Of a DNA stretch of 64,000 nt, positions 59,234 through 64,000 are shown piece after piece. Every line of letters starts with the position of its first letter. Position 1 is the stretch's first letter. This DNA is from Mauremys mutica. Taxonomy: Eukaryota; Chordata; Testudines; Geoemydidae. The DNA lies in contig NC_059077.1 in NCBI RefSeq assembly GCF_020497125.1, positions 23,816,840 to 23,880,839 on the forward strand, written 5' to 3'. The notes under the pieces are model-generated. The model searched no databases. It saw only the letters and a list, made by a program, of their open reading frames with translations, and was not told the origin of the DNA. A program made the translations under genes and the position numbers.

Positions 59234-59754
59234 TCAACATTTTCCAGTGACTGAACACAAATCATGACATAGCCAGAATATTGCTAGAAGTGGTTGACCA
59301 TGAGCGATATAAATCTGGTCTTTAACCAAGAGAATCTTGTTCTTGACCAAGAATTTTGAGTCAGGAGCTAGGTCCATTTCAGTCAACATAAGTTTAGCTG
59401 CAAGTGGATCAAGGGGTAGGAGGGACTTCACGAGAGATGGCAAGGGGTGTTGTTCACTGCCACATGGGCAAAATGGCATGGTTTCAAGACTGTGTCCCAT
59501 TTCCTTTGTCTTTTGTGCTTACTCTTACAAGACAACCATTCTTGGCACCTGAGGGATAAGTCAGGATGAAGTCAAACCTGAAAAAAGGGACCAATGAATC
59601 TGGTATTGATTGAGAGCTCTTGCAGTTCACAAGTATCCACGTATGCCTGGACTGGGAAACATTCACCTTCCAGGTGATGGCACCATTCTTCAACAGCAGC
59701 CTCGATGGCCAGCAGTTCTTTGTCACAGATTTCATGGTTTTGCTCCATGTGCAT
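59234..59754 (-). pseudogene. Gypsy RNase H and pre-integrase remnant
   Basis: HEICDKELLAIEAAVEEWCHHLEG (read from two short blocks) is the RNase H motif of Gypsy pol. The following frame (DPLAAKLMLTEMD, DQIYIA) is the linker before the integrase zinc finger. Confidence 0.68.
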
Positions 59755-60253
59755 CAGTTTCCAGGATTAAAATGCACAAGGATGAAGCATACCCTGGGGC
59801 CCATGTCGCTGTGACCATACTACTGTAGTCACATCTGCTTCAACAACAAAGGGTTTTGCTGGGTCCAGATGTACCAAGGTGGGTGCTGATGTTATTGATC
59901 AAAGGTGGCCTGGGCTTCTTGTGTACTAGCAAATATAGTATTCTTCCAGAGCAGCCAAGTAATCAGGGTCACCACCTTTGAAAACCCCTGGATGAATCAC
60001 CAATAAAAATTGGCAAATCCCAGGAAATACTGGACATCACAGACATTTCTTGGGCTACCCAATCCATGATTGTGGATACTCCTGAGGTCCATACCTGTCT
60101 TGCTGAGGAAAATGACATAGTTAAGAAGTTCACAGAAAGGTGGGTGTAACGTCTCAGGTATCCTGCACAGGCCATTTGCTTGTAGAAACTCAAGTACCAG
60201 GCAGACATGTTGGTTGTGTGGGGCTTGATTTTCTGAGAAGATGAGGATGTCAT

Positions 60254-61081
60254 TGTCATGGATCCACAGGGTCTAGTGTATAGTCAGCCGGTTACCAGTC
60301 CCTTGGGAAGTGATCCCAGTAGGGATCGGGCGCCAAGTACCAACATGGTTCCACAGGGACAGGCCAGGGTCTTCAAGACTCCAAGACTGTGCCTTCCATC
60401 ACCAGCGAACCGTGTCTCTCTCCATGGCTCCCTACAGTGGATCCTGTCAAGGCAGACTCCTACAGGAGCCTTATCTTGTACCCCTTCAGAGATCAATACC
60501 CTTAGTATTTACAGCAACAGCAAGCAGCCTTTTCAAAAGAAGATAAGTTTTAGTCACTCGTTATACAGAAACTGAATAGTCTTTGGGATAGCACAGAGAG
60601 GCAAAAGTTAAGCCATAGTCCATTCTGACCGAGCCAGTGTAAATGCCAGCCAAGCTGTGATGGTTTCCATCTGTGTCCCTGATTTTCTATTCCAGTTCCA
60701 GGTGAGAGCAGCAAGCCTCTTCTAGAAGCCAAACCTTTATCCCCGATGGTCATCTCTCAGTCCTTTCTTCTCCAGGCATGGCCTTGCTGAGTTTCCAACT
60801 GCACCTGAACTTCCCACTGTTGAGTATAGATTGTTCAGTCTTTGGGGCTTCCATTGTACTGCTGGATCCTCTGTTGATCTGGGTTGGTTTCAGCCAGTTC
60901 CTTAACAACCCATTCATTTCACCCAGACAACAAGGTGACACACACACCTCATATCTTCTGCATTGTTCTAGGAGGAGTGTTAACCCTTTCCCCCCCTGGG
61001 TGCCAATGAAAAGTACAGGAAGAAACTGAGGCACACATAGGACTTATAGAAATATTACCAAAAAAATCCCACTTCCTCACA
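60254..61081. mobile_element. Solo LTR inserted in the Gypsy element
   Basis: It begins tgtcatggatccacaggg and ends acttcctcaca (TG...CA, 828 bp). It is flanked by gtcat at 60249-60253 and 61082-61086, a perfect 5-bp target duplication. Removing it rejoins Gypsy pol sequence (gaggatgtcat + ccaggtagatca). No internal viral sequence remains. Orientation was not determined. Confidence 0.85.
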
Positions 61082-61201
61082 GTCATCCAGGTAGATCACC
61101 ATGAACTGGTCTAGATTAGAACATCTCTGAAAATGTCATTGACAATGTTTGGAAATATGGCTGAGGTGAGAAACTCAGTTTGATTTGTCACCCTTCCAAA
61201 T

Positions 61202-61402
61202 TCAGACTAGATTGTAAGCACTGCGAAGATCAAGCCTGGTAAATAACTTGTCAGAACCTACCCTTTCCAACAACCTGTTGAACAAAGGAAAGGGATACTT
61301 GTTTTTAATAGTGATTTTGTTCAACACATGATAGCCTATGCAAAGATGCAAGGAGCCACCCTTTTTTTTAACAAACAGAATCAGAGCTCCAGCAGGAGAC
61401 AT
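61202..61402 (-). pseudogene. Gypsy reverse transcriptase remnant
   Basis: The minus-strand frame reads SPAGALILFVKKKGGSLHLCI, then YHVLNKITIKNKYPFPL and FTRLDLRSAYNLV, RT blocks 1-3 of the Gypsy type. The usual RxCIDYR is altered (LHLCIGY). The rest of RT is displaced by the solo LTR and stops. Confidence 0.8.
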
Positions 61403-61616
61403 GGACAGACAAATTAAATTCTGTGCAAGATTCTTGACAACATATTCTTATAAGGCCCTGAGTTCTGGTTCCAATAGGAAATAAATCCATCCAAATGGAA
61501 TTCTGGCCCCTGGCTGGAGGTTGATGGGGTAGTCATAGGGTCTGTGTCAGTTGTCAGCAGCAGTAGCTTGACTCAAATCATTTCTTGCATCTTCCAAGAG
61601 ATGTCAGGACCATGGT

Positions 61617-61958
61617 TCAGGGAATGCTGAACATGGTCAAGAAGTGTGGTGAATTGATTAAATTAAACTGCAAAGTTTCCTGATGGTCTTGGATTTCAAC
61701 CTGGAGGGGCGCAGTTTCATGTGTGACTGGACTTGAGGATGGCATGCTACTGTCAGTCAATTCCATTAGGTCTGGAGTGAGGTTTTTCTGCACTGCAAGT
61801 TGGTTAGCTTTAGCGAACTCCACGTCCATAAAATTACTAGACATCAGAATCCACAAGCTCGGAGTTGGATGCAGTTCACCTAAAGTATAGTTGGGATGCA
61901 GAGGCAAAGCAAGACCAGCAGGTATGGAAGGTAACAATTTGTGGCTGCCAAGATACAT
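61617..61958 (-). pseudogene. Gypsy protease-region remnant
   Basis: SSNFMDVEFAKANQLAVQ follows the position where the protease DSGA motif should lie. That motif itself is not preserved (LWILMSSNFMD). Confidence 0.6.
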
Positions 61959-61959
61959 G

Positions 61960-62175
61960 TTAGAAAGACAAGATGGGTGAGGTAATATCTTTTATTGGAC
62001 CAACTTCTGTTGGTGAGAGAGACGAGCTTCTGAGCTTACACAGAGCTTTTCTTCAGGTAAGCGTGAAAGCTGATCTATCTCACCAATAGCAGTTGGTCCA
62101 ATAAAAGATATCACCTCACCCACCTTGTCTCTCTAATATCATGGGACCAACAAAGCTACAACAACAGTGCATATG
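61960..62175. mobile_element. Fold-back Penelope-like insertion in the Gypsy element
   Basis: The left arm ggtgaggtaatatcttttat with ggaccaacttctgttggtga is answered by an inverted right arm, agttggtccaataaaagata with ccacctt, and the terminal atgggaccaacaaagctaca. It is flanked by agatacatg at 61951-61959 and 62176-62184, a perfect 9-bp target duplication. Confidence 0.75.
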
Positions 62176-62545
62176 AGATACATGATGGCAGAAGAGGGGT
62201 ACATGTGAAGGACTTGACTCCATGGTTATGTCCAGCTGCAAACCCTCTAATGGGGCTGGACACAGTCATTTCCCAGGTTTCCCAGGGATATGATCTGGAT
62301 TTAAAGGGACATTCAGTAGTGAAATGGCCTTGTACACCACAGTGTATACAAAGTCTGTTCTGCCACCAATACTCCTTTTCCTGATCTGTGAAGTACCTTT
62401 GCCTCATTCTCATCTGCATAGGCTCTGGTCCTGGAACAGCCTCTGAGGATGGCCAGAATGGAGCAGAGATAAACTGGGCATGTGGGTGTGTCCTCTTCTT
62501 GGCATTGCTTGGACAAATGGCTGGCAGTCCAGATATACAATTCAA
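62156..62545 (-). pseudogene. Gypsy gag remnant with zinc knuckle
   Basis: The frame reads WWQNRLCIHCGVQGHFTTEC, a CCHC zinc knuckle (C-X2-C-X4-H-X4-C), followed by PFKSR. An overlapping frame upstream (62729-62313) carries the preceding gag part. Removing the Penelope-like insertion brings the gag and protease parts together. Confidence 0.75.
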
Positions 62546-63146
62546 TATATGAATTTAGAATGAGGCAGAAGTGGTAGATCTGGGCTGCCTGGTTCCACCC
62601 TATATCAGCAACCATATGCCAAAAGTAAGCAGCATGTGCCAGTATGGCCAATGGCCTTGTCGGAGAAACTTCAGCAGTTTCAGCGGCTTTAGTAGTACAA
62701 GTGCAATTCACATAGTCAAATGTCAACAAAAAGGTGTGGATGAACTCATTGAAATTAGTAAGGATCAGGCTAACCTATTCCAGAAGTGGCAAGCACCAGT
62801 TAAGGGCTTCATCGGTCAATAAATTGATGATAAGCCCACCTTTGTCTGGTCATCAGGATACGTTATGGGACACATCAAGAACAAAAGGCAGCATTGGTTA
62901 ACAAAATCGCAAAATGTCTGGCAGTTCCCTTCAAACCTTTCCAGAAGTGGGCCTTTCCAGAGGGACCATAGCCAGCACTACTAGAGCTGCTGGGATTTGT
63001 GAGCAGACAAAGGCATTCTACAGTTGCAGCTGGGCAAGTTGATCCTGAAGGCTCTGGACTAACTTCATCATCTCAGTGCTGAACATCCCAGAGGGTTTCC
63101 ATCTCAGGCACTGGAGCCACACATGTAAGGAGAAGTCTGCTCAAAC

Positions 63147-63440
63147 TGTCAGGACAGCCAGCCAGCCATGGCTTGAGCAGGAGCAGATTCTCAGAATTAC
63201 CAAACTGCTGGGATTATCCCTGAGAAGGTAGTGACGTTGAACAGACTGGAGTGGCTGCTTTCATTAGAAGCCTATATACCTGCATTGGGTCACCTATTAG
63301 GTTCTTGCTTGTGAATTGGCTGGACCCTTAGGACTCACAGTGAATTACCTTAAATGGGTTTATCAAGCTCAGAACAATCAGGGTCAGTTATGACTCAACA
63401 GGCTCAAGGTTGACTCATCAAGCTCAGAACACTCATCACA
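63147..63440 (-). repeat. Gypsy 5' LTR
   Basis: It runs from tgtcaggacagccagccagc to aacactcatcaca. It is similar to the 57691 LTR throughout but clearly diverged, so the insertion is old. Confidence 0.8.
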
Positions 63441-63703
63441 AAAAGCCCCGCAGTAGTGGGGAGTCACAGCCTGAAAGGAGGAAGGGGCATAGAGAGAGAA
63501 TCAGTTCCTAAAACACACTAGTTATGCTATGTAGTAGTCAAACAGATTCTTAGTGCCCATTGCCACTGAAATTTTTCTTTATAAACTGCCTTCATAAAGA
63601 ATTGCCTGCAGTGAATAAAGTCAGAACTAGAAAATCTATATAATTATGTGCGTGGTTTTTAAAACAAACAAACAAACACAAGAAGTCCAGGCTGTAGCTA
63701 AGG
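63441..63703. other. No gene recognised
   Basis: Short unassigned interval with an (aaac)n run at about 63661-63678. Confidence 0.4.
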
Positions 63704-64000
63704 GTATGTCTACACTATGAAATTAGGTCGATTTAATAGAAGTCGATCTTTAGAAATCAATTTTATACAATAGATTGTGTACGTCCCCACTAAGCACATT
63801 AAGTCGGCGGAGTGCATCCTCAATACCTGCTAGCATTGACTCACAGAGCGGTGCACTGTGGGTAGCTATCCCACAGTTCCCTCAGTCTCCACTGCCCATT
63901 GGAATTCTGGGTTAAGCTCCCAATGCCCGATGTGGCAAAAACATTGTCGTGGGTGGTTTTGAGTACATGTCTTCAGTCTCCCTTCCCTCCCTCTGTGAAA
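63704..64000. mobile_element. DNA transposon fragment with gtatgtctacact end, cut by window edge
   Basis: It starts agggtatgtctacactatga, followed by attaggtcgatttaatagaa, cactgtgggtagctatccca and ttggaattctgggttaagct. These are phrases of a common turtle non-autonomous DNA transposon. The right end lies beyond the window. Confidence 0.6.

Larger units (their letters stand above)
57691..63440 (-). mobile_element. Gypsy LTR retrotransposon (chromodomain type), decayed, with later insertions
   Basis: LTR pairs at 57691-58042 and 63147-63440 share order and many phrases, and both have TG...CA ends. The flanks aaaac and aaaag are a possible 4/5 target duplication. On the minus strand a gag zinc knuckle, protease region, RT, RNase H, integrase C-terminus and chromodomain occur in the Gypsy order. 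A polypurine tract (AGGGGGGTGAAC, 58043-58054) adjoins the 3' LTR. All frames are broken. A solo LTR (60254-61081) and a Penelope-like copy (61960-62175) inserted later. Confidence 0.85.

Overview
This is a 64 kb piece of a vertebrate nuclear genome, most probably from a cryptodire turtle. It contains CR1 LINE copies with the sauropsid 3' end, a tRNA-derived SINE of the tortoise pol III (Cry) type at 10281-10460, a DIRS retrotransposon, Penelope-like fragments and many hAT and mariner MITEs. Genes are split by introns with GT/AG borders. There are no operons, and no CRISPR arrays, rRNA genes or free-standing tRNA genes were seen.

The left half (375-30363) holds thirteen consecutive plus-strand exons of SPEF2 (sperm flagellar protein 2). 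Their phases agree at all twelve junctions and give about 654 codons without a stop. They run from the end of the adenylate-kinase-like domain through the charged, Pro/Lys-rich middle of the protein. The first part of the gene lies left of the window. No convincing next exon was found in the remaining 33.6 kb, so that stretch is read as one very large intron, or as the point where the gene model ends.

Most of the remaining sequence is layered transposable elements. A palindrome-bearing hAT element sits at 4411-5070. A hAT nested inside a hAT (6371-7421) carries a 52-bp tandem repeat. Penelope-like fragments include a fold-back copy inserted in a CR1 tail (7824-8043). Small hAT MITEs have clear 8-bp target duplications (8345-8561, 34343-34704, 39810-40128), and there are two mariner-type MITEs (16972-17149, 51173-51369). 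A long decayed DIRS element with unusual compound termini lies at 22301-28206, and a second DIRS remnant at 12205-13455. Further right are CR1 copies in both orientations, a solo LTR split by a CR1 (52040-54486), and an old Gypsy element (57691-63440) that carries a solo LTR and a Penelope-like insertion.

The most notable item apart from SPEF2 is at 48420-50856: a five-exon, uninterrupted reading frame for a hAT-transposase-type protein. It has a TTF-like zinc finger, the D, D, CxxH and RW motifs, and the C-terminal hAT dimerisation region. Four very short introns (83-123 bp) all keep the frame. It is either a recently active intron-bearing hAT transposon or a domesticated ZNF862/KIAA1586-like gene. 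Its 5' end abuts a CR1 copy and was not resolved.
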